Assembly: GCA_002315195.1 (NCBI GenBank)
Contig: DCGD01000101.1
Coordinates: 1-16,441, forward strand
DNA length: 16,441 nt
Origin: Prevotellaceae bacterium UBA1787
GTDB lineage: Bacteria > Bacteroidota > Bacteroidia > Bacteroidales > Bacteroidaceae
Direction of reading: 5' to 3'
Shown here: positions 9,288-16,367 of the stretch, piece by piece
Layout of the letters: each line of letters starts with the position of its first letter
Numbering within the stretch: the first letter of the stretch is position 1
The notes under the pieces: generated by a model
The model's input: the letters and a program-made list of their open reading frames with translations, nothing else
Databases searched by the model: none
Told to the model about the DNA's origin: nothing
Made by a program: the position numbers and the translations under genes

Positions 9288-9317
9288 TTGCCAAACCGCA
9301 AAAAAAAGTTAATTTTG
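9288..9317 (+). promoter_or_regulatory. Bacteroidetes-type promoter of the GT-C/GH2 unit
   Basis: TTG at 9288-9290 is followed after 19 nt by TAATTTTG at 9310-9317, a full -7 box match. Transcription would start near 9324, leaving a leader of about 40 nt before ATG 9364. An A-rich run (9300-9307) lies in the spacer. Confidence 0.65.
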
Positions 9318-9363
9318 CAGTCTGACGACATCTGTTCAATACTTTATTTTTCTTTCCAACATT

Positions 9364-9933
9364 ATGACCAAGGCAAACGCACCACAAACACAGACAAAGA
9401 AACCCCACAAGATATCAACATGGTTATTTCACAATATAATTCTTCTCGTCATCTGCATCGTTCTTGGATTTTTTCTCAAACAAGTATCAGGTTACGATTG
9501 GGTAGTCAATGCCTACTCAAAAAAGACGCTCTTTACCGTAAAATCCCAAAAGAACGCCACATACGTTGAAAGAATGACCGCCAAATTGGGATTGGATTAT
9601 CTGTACATGATATATGTACGCGACCACACGCCCGAAAATTCCATCATATACCTGCCGACGCGCGAAGACTTTATGACGCCCTTGAACGGAAACCCCTCCC
9701 CTTTCAAAGCAAGCCTGACAGACAAACTCTCGGCTGCAAGAATACTCTACCCGCGCAGAGTCGTGACATCGGACGAATGGGGCAAGACCAGTTGGTCAAG
9801 ATACACCACACACATCGCCATCATCAACAACAAAAACATTGACAAACTCAGCTACCCGGTAGATTCTTTCATTCCATTCGGTGTGATGCCCACCATGTTG
9901 CCCATCAGCGCAAACAACCATAACAACAACTAA
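9364..9933 (+). CDS. Small bitopic membrane protein with extracytoplasmic domain, partner of the GT-C-like gene
   Basis: I do not recognise a named family for this 189-residue protein. Residues 1-20 are polar and basic, about 21-39 form one hydrophobic helix, and the remainder is soluble and likely faces the periplasm (an N-in signal anchor). The soluble part includes ENSIIYLPTREDF (91-103) and AARILYPRRVVTSDEWG (124-140). From memory, the pattern of a residue-poor strand, then an R/L-YPRR strand, resembles the globular extracytoplasmic domains that some GT-C membrane glycosyltransferases carry at their C-terminus. The protein ends in an Asn-rich tail. The next gene starts 14 nt downstream and encodes a polytopic GT-C-like protein, so the two are probably translated together. 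My inference is that it supplies in trans a domain that is fused in other systems. It is also possible that it is an unrelated accessory protein. Confidence 0.7.
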   Translation: MTKANAPQTQTKKPHKISTWLFHNIILLVICIVLGFFLKQVSGYDWVVNAYSKKTLFTVKSQKNATYVERMTAKLGLDYLYMIYVRDHTPENSIIYLPTREDFMTPLNGNPSPFKASLTDKLSAARILYPRRVVTSDEWGKTSWSRYTTHIAIINNKNIDKLSYPVDSFIPFGVMPTMLPISANNHNNN

Positions 9934-9947
9934 ACTTACATACCGCC

Positions 9948-11321
9948 ATGCTCACCATTGTATTCATCATATTGTTCATCTTCGGTTTTCTTTGCATCAG
10001 CCTTATGTCTTCCACGTTTTCTTATTTGGAACGCATAGGGTTCGCCTTTCCCTTGGGGTTGGGAACTATCACGCTTCTCATGTTGGCGGCGGATTGGATG
10101 CACATTCCAGTCACGTCCGTCACTTGCCTCGTCTTGTGCATGCTTATGCTGGCCGCCATCGTCACACCCTCCCTTCTCCAACGCAAATTTTTAGAAGGTT
10201 TAAAGCAAAAAATTGAATGGGATTGGATTAACATTCTTTGGATTGCACTGCTGATGCTTGCCGTATATATTGAGTATGCGAATTTCAGTAAGTGCATGTA
10301 TTATCCAACCTTTGACCGTGACAGTATGGCCGGCTTTGACACCATCGGTTACGTTGCCGCCAAGGAGTTCACCTATGGTGGCATAAGTATTTTCTCCGAC
10401 GACTATATGCCTTTGATTCATCGTGCGGGAAGCATCATCGCCTACCAACCCATGGTGCAACTTTCCTACATGCTGGTTTATCTATTCGACGCGGAGACAT
10501 CGAAAGCCGTTCCGGCTCTTTTCTACCTCAGTTTTCTTGTTGGCTTTTATGGCTTGGTTCGTAGGGCGTCTTCCAACACCGCGGCCATGATGGCCACCAT
10601 CGGTGTCCTGCTGACCCCGGAAATGACGTCGATGTCCGCTCTTTCCGCCACCAACGTCATCCAAGCCTGCGTCGCCGCTCCTGGTTTGATGTATGTTTGC
10701 ATGGGTTTCAACCACAAGGAAAAACATCTGTTCTTGCTTGGTTTCACCTTGCTTGCCGTGAATTGCTGGATTAGAAACGAAGGCATTCTCTTTGTCTTGG
10801 TTGGAGGTTGCTTGGCCGCCATACATGCCGTAAGCACAAAGGAATACAAAATACTGATACTTCCCTTGTTGGCGATGACTCCGAAATTGGTATTTCTTCT
10901 CTATGCCATGCACTACAACCTTACGTCTGAGACTGCCATCATAGCCCATCCATTTTGGGACACGGAAAAAATCAAAATCATCAGTTCAGCGGCATTCCTT
11001 CTGTTAAAGAACACCATGTTCTATGGATTGGCGTTCGTACTCTTCCCCATTGCGTTTCTTGCAAACATATATTTCTCCGTCAAGAAAAAATTGGAACTGA
11101 CCGTTCCGGTGTGCGTGATTTCAGCCGTTTTCATTTATTTTCTCATTATCTATCATGTGGATTTCAAATGGGATTCCATCTACAACGTCCTTGCTTATTC
11201 ATCAAAACGCTACATGTTCTGCTTCGTACCAATGTCATGGTTCTTCATCTGCAGTTGCGAAGCGGCAAGACGGCTGTTTCTTAAAATCGAAGACACTTGC
11301 GGCGCTAAATATCTAAACTGA
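9948..11321 (+). CDS. Polytopic GT-C-fold-like membrane glycosyltransferase (putative)
   Basis: This 457-residue protein has about ten to eleven hydrophobic segments (for example 2-20, 35-50, 57-73, 93-109, 187-203, 263-295, 302-321, 356-376, 386-402, 422-436). The first large loop carries acidic residues in YPTFDRDSMAGFDTIGY (119-135; Asp123, Asp125, Asp131), the place where GT-C enzymes hold their catalytic or metal-binding acid. WIRNEGILF (274-282) and SKRYMFCFVPMS (419-430) resemble the R-x-EG and R-Y-x-x-x-x-P motifs common in GT39/GT83-type proteins. Such enzymes take a sugar from a polyprenyl-phosphate donor on the periplasmic side of the inner membrane. Neither donor nor acceptor can be read from sequence. 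It is tightly coupled to the small membrane protein upstream (14 nt) and followed after 35 nt by an exported GH2 enzyme. The membrane topology is sure; the GT-C assignment is moderate. Confidence 0.7.
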   Translation: MLTIVFIILFIFGFLCISLMSSTFSYLERIGFAFPLGLGTITLLMLAADWMHIPVTSVTCLVLCMLMLAAIVTPSLLQRKFLEGLKQKIEWDWINILWIALLMLAVYIEYANFSKCMYYPTFDRDSMAGFDTIGYVAAKEFTYGGISIFSDDYMPLIHRAGSIIAYQPMVQLSYMLVYLFDAETSKAVPALFYLSFLVGFYGLVRRASSNTAAMMATIGVLLTPEMTSMSALSATNVIQACVAAPGLMYVCMGFNHKEKHLFLLGFTLLAVNCWIRNEGILFVLVGGCLAAIHAVSTKEYKILILPLLAMTPKLVFLLYAMHYNLTSETAIIAHPFWDTEKIKIISSAAFLLLKNTMFYGLAFVLFPIAFLANIYFSVKKKLELTVPVCVISAVFIYFLIIYHVDFKWDSIYNVLAYSSKRYMFCFVPMSWFFICSCEAARRLFLKIEDTCGAKYLN

Positions 11322-11356
11322 AAAATTCATTATAATAATCCAAATAAACAATTGAC

Positions 11357-13201
11357 ATGAAAAACCAAATTAAGAAAACCTTGTTGCTGCTTCCCGCGTT
11401 GCTGACAAGTTTCATGAGTTTCACGACAAGCAAAGCAGAACTGCCAAGGGCAGAATACCCCCGCCCTCAGTTTGAACGTGCCGAATGGAAAAACCTCAAT
11501 GGCACCTGGACATATTCCTTTGATTTCGGACGCACCGGCAATGAAAAGGATTGGAAAAACGCCAAATCATTCGAAGGAAAGATTACCGTTCCATTCTGCC
11601 CGGAAAGTAAGTTGAGTGGTGTGGCCTATACGGATTTCATCAACACAATATGGTACCAACGCACCGTCAGCGTACCCCATGACTGGAACGGAAAAAACAT
11701 TCGCCTGAATTTTGGCGCCGCGGACTACGAAACAACGGTTTATATTGACGGGGCGTTCGTAGGAAAACATTTCGGGACGGGGTCATCCTTTAGTTTCGAC
11801 GTCACGAAATTCCTGAAGCCTGGAGTGACTTCCAATTTGGTAGTCCGTGTTGACGACAATCTGCGCAACAACTTGCAACCGGGCGGCAAACAATCGCAAG
11901 CCTTGAAATCTGCCGGTTGCAATTACACGCGCACCACGGGCATTTGGCAAACGGTGTGGCTTGAACCCATCGATGCGGAAGGACTCAAGACCGTTGTCGC
12001 CACTCCCGACATAGACCAAAAACAACTCGTTGTACGTCCCTCTTTCTTCCAGGCATCCAATGACAACACCTTGACAGTCCTGATGAAGGATGGAGACAAA
12101 ACCGTAGCGCAGAAAACCGTCAAATGCTGCGATGAAAGCATCATTGTCCTTCCTTTGAAGAATGTAAAATTGTGGAGTCCCGAAAGTCCATTCCTGTATG
12201 ACTTGACATATACAATCAAGAACAAGGATGGCAAAGTCATTGACGAAGTGAAATCTTACGCGGGAATGCGCAAAGTTCATCTCGCCAACGGCTATTTCTA
12301 CCTGAACAACCAACCTTATTTCCAGCGTTTGGTTCTTGACCAAGGTTTCTATCCCGATGGGATTTGGACCGCACCGAGCGACGAAGCATTGAAACAAGAC
12401 ATCGCAATGAGCAAGGCAGTCGGTTTTAACGGCGCCAGACTGCATCAAAAATTCTTTGAGGAACGCTATTACTATTGGGCAGACAAACTTGGCTACCTTA
12501 CTTGGGGAGAATCACCCAGCTGGGCATTGGATGTCAACAATGATTTGGCCGCGCGCAATTTCATTTCCGAGTGGACGGAAATGCTCATGCGAGACCGCAA
12601 CCACCCGAGCATCGTAACCTGGACTCCGTTCAATGAAACATGGGGTAGCAGCGATGGTGTTTACGTACGTTTCATCAACGATGTTTACGACCTCACCAAA
12701 GCCATTGACCCGACACGTCCCGTTAACGACGTAAGCGGTGACGGACACATCAAAACCGACATCTGGAGCGTTCACGACTATACAAGGAACTATGATGACC
12801 TTGTAAAGCACATGACAATCAAGACCGGCGTTGAACCTTTCCGCAACGAACCCGGAAAGAAATTTCTTGCGAAATATGCCGGGCAGCCATACATGATTGA
12901 CGAGTTCGGTGGTCTTCCTTGGATAAAGAAAGAAGAACGCGCCTCTTCATGGGGATATGGAGGACAAATTGAAGACATCGAGAAATTCTACGACATCCTC
13001 GACAAGCAAGTAAAAGCCTTGAAAGCCTGCAAGCATGTAGTGGGCTACTGCTATACGCAAATCACCGATGTCGAGCAGGAGAAAAACGGCATTTACTATT
13101 ACGACCGCAGCAAGAAATTCGACACGGAACGCATCAGGAAAATCTTCGAGCAGATTCCTTCCATCATCGAAAATCCACAAGATTTGAGTGATTGGAAATA
13201 A
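11357..13201 (+). CDS. Exported glycoside hydrolase family 2 enzyme
   Basis: The 614-residue protein begins with a Sec signal peptide (basic MKNQIKK, hydrophobic 9-21, likely cleavage after SKA at 27), so it acts in the periplasm or outside. It has the three-part GH2 core: a sugar-binding jelly-roll (about 40-205), an Ig-like domain (about 207-305) and a TIM barrel (about 306-605). The acid/base is Glu427 in TWTPFNETWG and the nucleophile is Glu516 in YMIDEFGG, so both catalytic residues are present. Instead of the RGxNxHEDHP-like motif of classical beta-galactosidases, it has LVLDQGFYPDG (325-335), and WGESPSW (383-389) takes the place of the usual late-barrel motif. It ends soon after the barrel, with no extra C-terminal domains. 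The substrate could be a beta-galactoside, beta-glucuronide or related sugar; I cannot choose. It probably shares a transcript with the two genes upstream, as no promoter box is visible in the 35-nt gap. Confidence 0.9.
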   Translation: MKNQIKKTLLLLPALLTSFMSFTTSKAELPRAEYPRPQFERAEWKNLNGTWTYSFDFGRTGNEKDWKNAKSFEGKITVPFCPESKLSGVAYTDFINTIWYQRTVSVPHDWNGKNIRLNFGAADYETTVYIDGAFVGKHFGTGSSFSFDVTKFLKPGVTSNLVVRVDDNLRNNLQPGGKQSQALKSAGCNYTRTTGIWQTVWLEPIDAEGLKTVVATPDIDQKQLVVRPSFFQASNDNTLTVLMKDGDKTVAQKTVKCCDESIIVLPLKNVKLWSPESPFLYDLTYTIKNKDGKVIDEVKSYAGMRKVHLANGYFYLNNQPYFQRLVLDQGFYPDGIWTAPSDEALKQDIAMSKAVGFNGARLHQKFFEERYYYWADKLGYLTWGESPSWALDVNNDLAARNFISEWTEMLMRDRNHPSIVTWTPFNETWGSSDGVYVRFINDVYDLTKAIDPTRPVNDVSGDGHIKTDIWSVHDYTRNYDDLVKHMTIKTGVEPFRNEPGKKFLAKYAGQPYMIDEFGGLPWIKKEERASSWGYGGQIEDIEKFYDILDKQVKALKACKHVVGYCYTQITDVEQEKNGIYYYDRSKKFDTERIRKIFEQIPSIIENPQDLSDWK

Positions 13202-13218
13202 TTTCTTCATCAACATAC

Positions 13219-13253
13219 AATTTGGGGGTGCATCACTGATGCACCCCCAAATT
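13219..13253. terminator. Bidirectional stem-loop terminator between convergent genes
   Basis: AATTTGGGGGTGCATC (13219-13234) and GATGCACCCCCAAATT (13238-13253) pair perfectly over 16 bp around the loop ACT. The stem can extend into ACA/TGT with one bulged base. It lies 17 nt after the GH2 stop and 10 nt after the minus-strand GT2 stop, so it can end both transcripts. T-rich flanks are modest on both sides. Confidence 0.88.
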
Positions 13254-13263
13254 TGTCTTCTGC

Positions 13264-13989
13264 CTATAAAAGACGCTCGGGTATAAACCGATACTTCAAC
13301 AATGTCCACAAGGCAATCCAACCATCACGAGCCCGAATCTTTTTCCCATCTTCCACTGTGCGCGGATAATAATGAATTGGCACTTCCTGAATTTTATAGC
13401 CCTTTCTACATACTTTTGCCGTTACTTCAGGGCAGAATTCAAATCCTTTGCATTTCAAATGAAAAGATTTTAGAAGTTCCGTACGAAACATCTTGTAACA
13501 AGTCGGCTCATCCGTGATATGCTGAAAATACAATACGTTTGTCACCATGGACAGCAAGCGAGATCCCCAGTAGAATGACCTGTAAGCATAAACCGCATAT
13601 TTACGACTCATAAACCGCGAACCATACAATACCAACAAATCTTCATTCACCATTTTCCGCAACATGGCTGAAAAATCATTGGGATTCAATTCTTCATCTC
13701 CATCTTGGATTACAGTATAATCACCATCCGCTACTTCCAGGCCTGTCCTGATAGCCATGCCTTTCCCTCTATTATGAACATGCTCCAGCAATGCGACATT
13801 TTGACCTGAATTCCGTGAAATAAACGTCCTTACAATATCTGAGGTATTGTCAATGGAACCGTCATTCACCACTATCACCTGTAACTTGTAATCATAAGGC
13901 AACCTGACCCGACACACTTTTTCGAGTATGCCTTTGATATGAGCCTCTTCATTGTATGCAGGCATGATGACTGAGAGCACTTTATTCAT
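13264..13989 (-). CDS. Family 2 glycosyltransferase, polyprenyl-phosphate sugar synthase-like (DPM1-like)
   Basis: The start at ATG 13989 gives 241 residues. An ATG 27 nt upstream (14016) is in frame but lies in the candidate promoter and adds only MLSVRIVLS. Motifs in order are VIMPAYNEE (7-15), VVNDGSIDNT (40-49), the DxD metal site IQDGDEE (94-100, Asp96 and Asp98) and the C-terminal EVPIHYYPRTVEDGKKI (202-218). The last block with GFEF (182-185) is typical of DPM1-type enzymes, which transfer a sugar from a nucleotide to a polyprenyl phosphate at the inner face of the membrane. No C-terminal transmembrane helices follow, so it is the soluble DPM1 form, not the DPM-GtrA or ArnC form. It lies 62 nt downstream of the pseudouridine synthase gene. 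Its product could serve a GT-C enzyme such as the one at 9948-11321, but that link is inference. Confidence 0.85.
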   Translation of the reverse strand: MNKVLSVIMPAYNEEAHIKGILEKVCRVRLPYDYKLQVIVVNDGSIDNTSDIVRTFISRNSGQNVALLEHVHNRGKGMAIRTGLEVADGDYTVIQDGDEELNPNDFSAMLRKMVNEDLLVLYGSRFMSRKYAVYAYRSFYWGSRLLSMVTNVLYFQHITDEPTCYKMFRTELLKSFHLKCKGFEFCPEVTAKVCRKGYKIQEVPIHYYPRTVEDGKKIRARDGWIALWTLLKYRFIPERLL

Positions 13990-14013
13990 AGACAAAACAA
14001 TTCTAACTGAAAG

Positions 14014-14040
14014 CAAAAGTAATCAAAAAACTTTTCACAA
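14014..14040 (-). promoter_or_regulatory. Candidate promoter for the DPM1-like GT2 gene
   Basis: On the minus strand TACTTTTG (14021-14014) matches the -7 box and lies 25 nt before ATG 13989. The nearest TTG (14040-14038) has a 16-nt spacer, shorter than usual. A full -7 match in the short gap between two genes supports separate expression of this gene, and disfavours the upstream ATG at 14016, which overlaps the box. Confidence 0.4.
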
Positions 14041-14051
14041 GAAAGCGCATG

Positions 14052-14765
14052 TCATTCTTTCCGATAAACATCAACATTTTTGTCTTCCGCCATCAACTGT
14101 TCGGCAAAACTCTGCCACAACACGTCATTCGGCAAGGATGCCTTCAAGTCTATCTTTTGGTGAGATACGGGATGCTCAAAATTCACCCGCCAAGAAAGCA
14201 AGGAAATGCTGCCATCCGGGTTGGAACGTTCCGCACCATATTTCAAATCGCCTTTTATGGGACAACCTATCTTTGACAACTGACAGCGTATCTGATGATG
14301 ACGCCCCGTCAACAAATGTATCTCCAACAGGCAATATCGCCTTGAGACACCCAACAAGTGATACCTGAGAATGGACACCTTGCCCTCAGGCAATTCTTTA
14401 TCGTATGCATACGATTTGTTCTGCTTTTCATTGCGCACAATCCAATGCCGAAGTTCGTCCGTTTCTTTTGGAGGACGGTTCTTGACAATGGCAAGATAAG
14501 TCTTTTCAACCTCTCCCTTTCGGAACATGTCATTCATGCGAGACAAGCCCTTGGTTGTTCGCGCAAAGACCACCAAGCCACTCACGGGTCTGTCCAAACG
14601 ATGGGGTACGCCCAAAAAAACGTCTCCTGGTTTGGCGTATTTCTCCTTGATGTAAGCCTTCACCGCTTCCGAAAGCGGAATGTCACCGGTCTTGTCGCCC
14701 TGTACAATTTCACCGGCCGCCTTGTCCACCACTATAAGGTGGTTGTCTTCGTAAATTACTTTCAA
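14052..14765 (-). CDS. RluA-family RNA pseudouridine synthase, apparent TTG start
   Basis: The 237-residue protein converts uridine to pseudouridine in RNA (rRNA or tRNA). It has the RluA catalytic motif HRLDRPVSGL (55-64) with Asp58 as the catalytic residue, and LLTGRHHQIRCQL (151-163), the conserved HxTGRxHQIR-like block. There is no N-terminal S4 domain: the protein opens directly with IYEDNHLIVVDKAAG (4-18), as in short RluA homologues of Bacteroidetes. The first codon is TTG (14765-14763). Upstream in frame there is no ATG or GTG before a TGA, and the first internal Met lies at 77, after the catalytic Asp, so a non-ATG start is required unless there is a sequencing error. The gene follows fabG by 73 nt, with an inverted repeat in the gap. 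The target uridine is unknown. Confidence 0.88.
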   Translation of the reverse strand: MKVIYEDNHLIVVDKAAGEIVQGDKTGDIPLSEAVKAYIKEKYAKPGDVFLGVPHRLDRPVSGLVVFARTTKGLSRMNDMFRKGEVEKTYLAIVKNRPPKETDELRHWIVRNEKQNKSYAYDKELPEGKVSILRYHLLGVSRRYCLLEIHLLTGRHHQIRCQLSKIGCPIKGDLKYGAERSNPDGSISLLSWRVNFEHPVSHQKIDLKASLPNDVLWQSFAEQLMAEDKNVDVYRKE

Positions 14766-14785
14766 AGTTTTATGAAATCCAATAG

Positions 14786-14820
14786 AGGCAACGTTTGCAA
14801 ATCAAATGAAAACGTCGCCT
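14786..14820 (-). repeat. Imperfect inverted repeat between fabG and the pseudouridine synthase gene
   Basis: AGGCAACGTTT (14786-14796) and AAACGTCGCCT (14810-14820) pair at 10 of 11 positions around a 13-nt loop. It lies 18 nt after the fabG stop and 20 nt before the TTG start of the next gene. No strong T-run follows on the minus strand, so it may be a weak terminator, an mRNA-stability element or an attenuator rather than a full stop. Confidence 0.45.
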
Positions 14821-14838
14821 TATTGCGTATTGTAACAG

Positions 14839-15585
14839 TTACATATTCATTCCACCATCAACTTGCAGCACCTGCCCCGTGATGTAAGAGGACATATCTG
14901 AAGCAAGGAACACAGCGACATTTGCTATGTCATCAATGGTTCCACCTCTTCTTAGAGGTATTCTCTTCACCCATTCCTTGCGAATGTCGTCGGACAAGGC
15001 GGCAGTCATCGCCGTATCGATAAAACCCGGCGCAATGGCATTCGCACGAATGCCGCGGCTTCCCATTTCCTGGGCGATGCTCTTGGCAAGTGCTATCAAG
15101 CCTGCCTTTGAAGCCGCATAGTTACATTGCCCGGCATTGCCGTGGACACCCACCACACTGGCCATATTGATGATACTACCGCCACGCTGACGCATCATGA
15201 TGGGTGTACAAGCATGTATGAAATTAAATGCGGATTTCAAATTCACCGTAATAACGGCATCCCATTGCTGTTCTGTCATGCGCATCATGAGTCCATCCTT
15301 GGTAATGCCCGCATTGTTTACAAGTATGTCTATTCTTCCAAATTCCTCCTTGATTTCTGAAACGACTTGTTCTGCTTCGGCAAAATTCGCGGCATTGGAG
15401 GCATAGCCTTTTGACTTTACCCCTTTGGCGGCTATTTCTGCTTCCGTAGCCTTCCCGTTTTCATCTATCACCAAATCTGTAAAAGCTATGTTGGCACCCT
15501 CTTCGGCGAATTTCAACGCGATGCCTTTTCCAATTCCACGGGCAGCACCGGTAATTAAAGCTGTTTTTCCTTCTAACAATCCCAT
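14839..15585 (-). CDS. fabG: 3-oxoacyl-ACP reductase FabG (short-chain dehydrogenase)
   Basis: The start at ATG 15585 gives 248 residues, the standard FabG length. The frame extends to 15621, but that would overlap the upstream regulator and adds no conserved sequence. It reduces 3-oxoacyl-ACP with NADPH in the elongation cycle of type II fatty-acid synthesis in the cytosol. The Rossmann motif TGAARGIG (12-19), NNAG (90-93) and the full catalytic tetrad Asn115, Ser143, Tyr156, Lys160 are visible. It ends in ITGQVLQVDGGMNM, as FabG proteins do. The TetR-type gene ends 10 nt upstream, so the two are very likely one operon and the regulator may sense a fatty-acid-related ligand. Short-chain dehydrogenases are broad, but the sequence is close to canonical FabG. 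Confidence 0.92.
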   Translation of the reverse strand: MGLLEGKTALITGAARGIGKGIALKFAEEGANIAFTDLVIDENGKATEAEIAAKGVKSKGYASNAANFAEAEQVVSEIKEEFGRIDILVNNAGITKDGLMMRMTEQQWDAVITVNLKSAFNFIHACTPIMMRQRGGSIINMASVVGVHGNAGQCNYAASKAGLIALAKSIAQEMGSRGIRANAIAPGFIDTAMTAALSDDIRKEWVKRIPLRRGGTIDDIANVAVFLASDMSSYITGQVLQVDGGMNM

Positions 15586-15595
15586 ATATTCAAAT

Positions 15596-16192
15596 TTAAT
15601 AATGTACATTACGCAAGCCAAGCAATCTACGAACCCAAGCGGACACTATGGGACGGCTTGTTTCCATAGTAAGTCCATTAGCCAACCGTCCATAAATATA
15701 AGGCACTTCCAAACCCTTCAAGGTATAATGAAATATATCTGCCATCAAATTGACATTTTCTATTAGAAATTCACCTTTGTCGCACCCTTCCTGCAATACG
15801 CGACGGAAAATTTCCAACTCGTCGTGATCGAATATCTTCCTGACGCGTTCCACCATCCAAATGTTCCTGAAAAATTCGGCTCGTAGATTTCCATTTCGTG
15901 TGACGGCCTCCTTAATCATGTTCAGATGCGTATATATTAACAATATGACCTTCAATTCCGAATTTATGTTCTTGGAGGCCACTTCATCCATTTTGTCGGA
16001 AAGCCTCTCCATCTCTGTTTCAATGACGGCATAGTATAACTCTTCCTTATTTTTGAAATACATATACAGCGTACGCCTGCCCTTGTTTGAAGCGACGGCT
16101 ATGTCATTCATAGTCGTTCCTTCAAGACCTTTTTGGGCAAAAAGACGACGGGCCACATCAACCAACAGATTACGAGTTTTTGCTATAGACAT
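15596..16192 (-). CDS. TetR/AcrR-family transcriptional regulator
   Basis: This 198-residue protein starts at ATG 16192. Residues about 8-54 form the TetR helix-turn-helix domain: LLVDVARRLFAQKGLEGTTM, then the recognition region around NKGRRTLYMYFKNKEEL (36-52). The rest is a mostly helical ligand-binding and dimer domain without similarity I can name. It is the first gene of a unit with fabG (10 nt gap), a link that suggests control of fatty-acid synthesis and likely self-control. Functional parallels are lipid-sensing TetR proteins such as FabR, but I do not claim orthology. I found no perfect palindrome in its upstream region that could be named as operator. Confidence 0.88.
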   Translation of the reverse strand: MSIAKTRNLLVDVARRLFAQKGLEGTTMNDIAVASNKGRRTLYMYFKNKEELYYAVIETEMERLSDKMDEVASKNINSELKVILLIYTHLNMIKEAVTRNGNLRAEFFRNIWMVERVRKIFDHDELEIFRRVLQEGCDKGEFLIENVNLMADIFHYTLKGLEVPYIYGRLANGLTMETSRPIVSAWVRRLLGLRNVHY

Positions 16193-16280
16193 TTTAAAAT
16201 TTTTCTTTTCAAACTACAAAACTTTTTAGAATTATTCAATACTGAATATGCGTTATGTTTGCACGTTGAATTTGTGTGTG

Positions 16281-16310
16281 CAAAAATACAAATTCAAATC
16301 ATTTTCACAA
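16281..16310 (-). promoter_or_regulatory. Candidate promoter of the tetR-fabG operon
   Basis: On the minus strand TTG (16310-16308) is followed after 19 nt by TATTTTTG (16288-16281), a full -7 match with correct spacing. Transcription would start near 16274 and give a leader of about 80 nt. The region is very AT-rich, so a chance match is possible. Confidence 0.5.
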
Positions 16311-16367
16311 TCTTATTTTCCAAATATCAAAAAAAAAAGTGTCATTTTGAATTTAATGCTAAATAAA

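Larger units (their letters stand above)
8975..9363. other. Divergent intergenic region (389 bp) between tamB and the GT-C unit
   Basis: The two ends hold the outward-facing promoters described separately. Between them (about 9028-9287) I see no convincing gene. Short open frames here lack recognisable domains and would overlap the promoters or read out of frame into the next gene. The only internal structure I noticed is a nine-base direct repeat, TTTGGGACA, at 9157-9165 and 9206-9214, 49 nt apart. It may be chance or a pair of regulator contacts. Confidence 0.5.

Noticed and set aside
9183..9569. Plus-strand open frame of 128 codons across the promoter and start of the small membrane protein
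   Set aside because: It begins upstream of the promoter at 9288-9317, overlaps the real gene in another frame and shows no membrane or domain feature.
10482..10949. Minus-strand open frame of 155 codons inside the GT-C-like gene
   Set aside because: Antisense to membrane-segment coding sequence; the Gly/His/Gln-rich product is typical of reverse translation.
11783..12448. Minus-strand open frame of 221 codons inside the GH2 gene
   Set aside because: Antisense to GH2 sequence with intact domain structure; no independent signals.
15586..15621. N-terminal extension of FabG to 15621
   Set aside because: It overlaps the TetR gene and lengthens FabG beyond the family's normal start at MGLLEGKTALITG.
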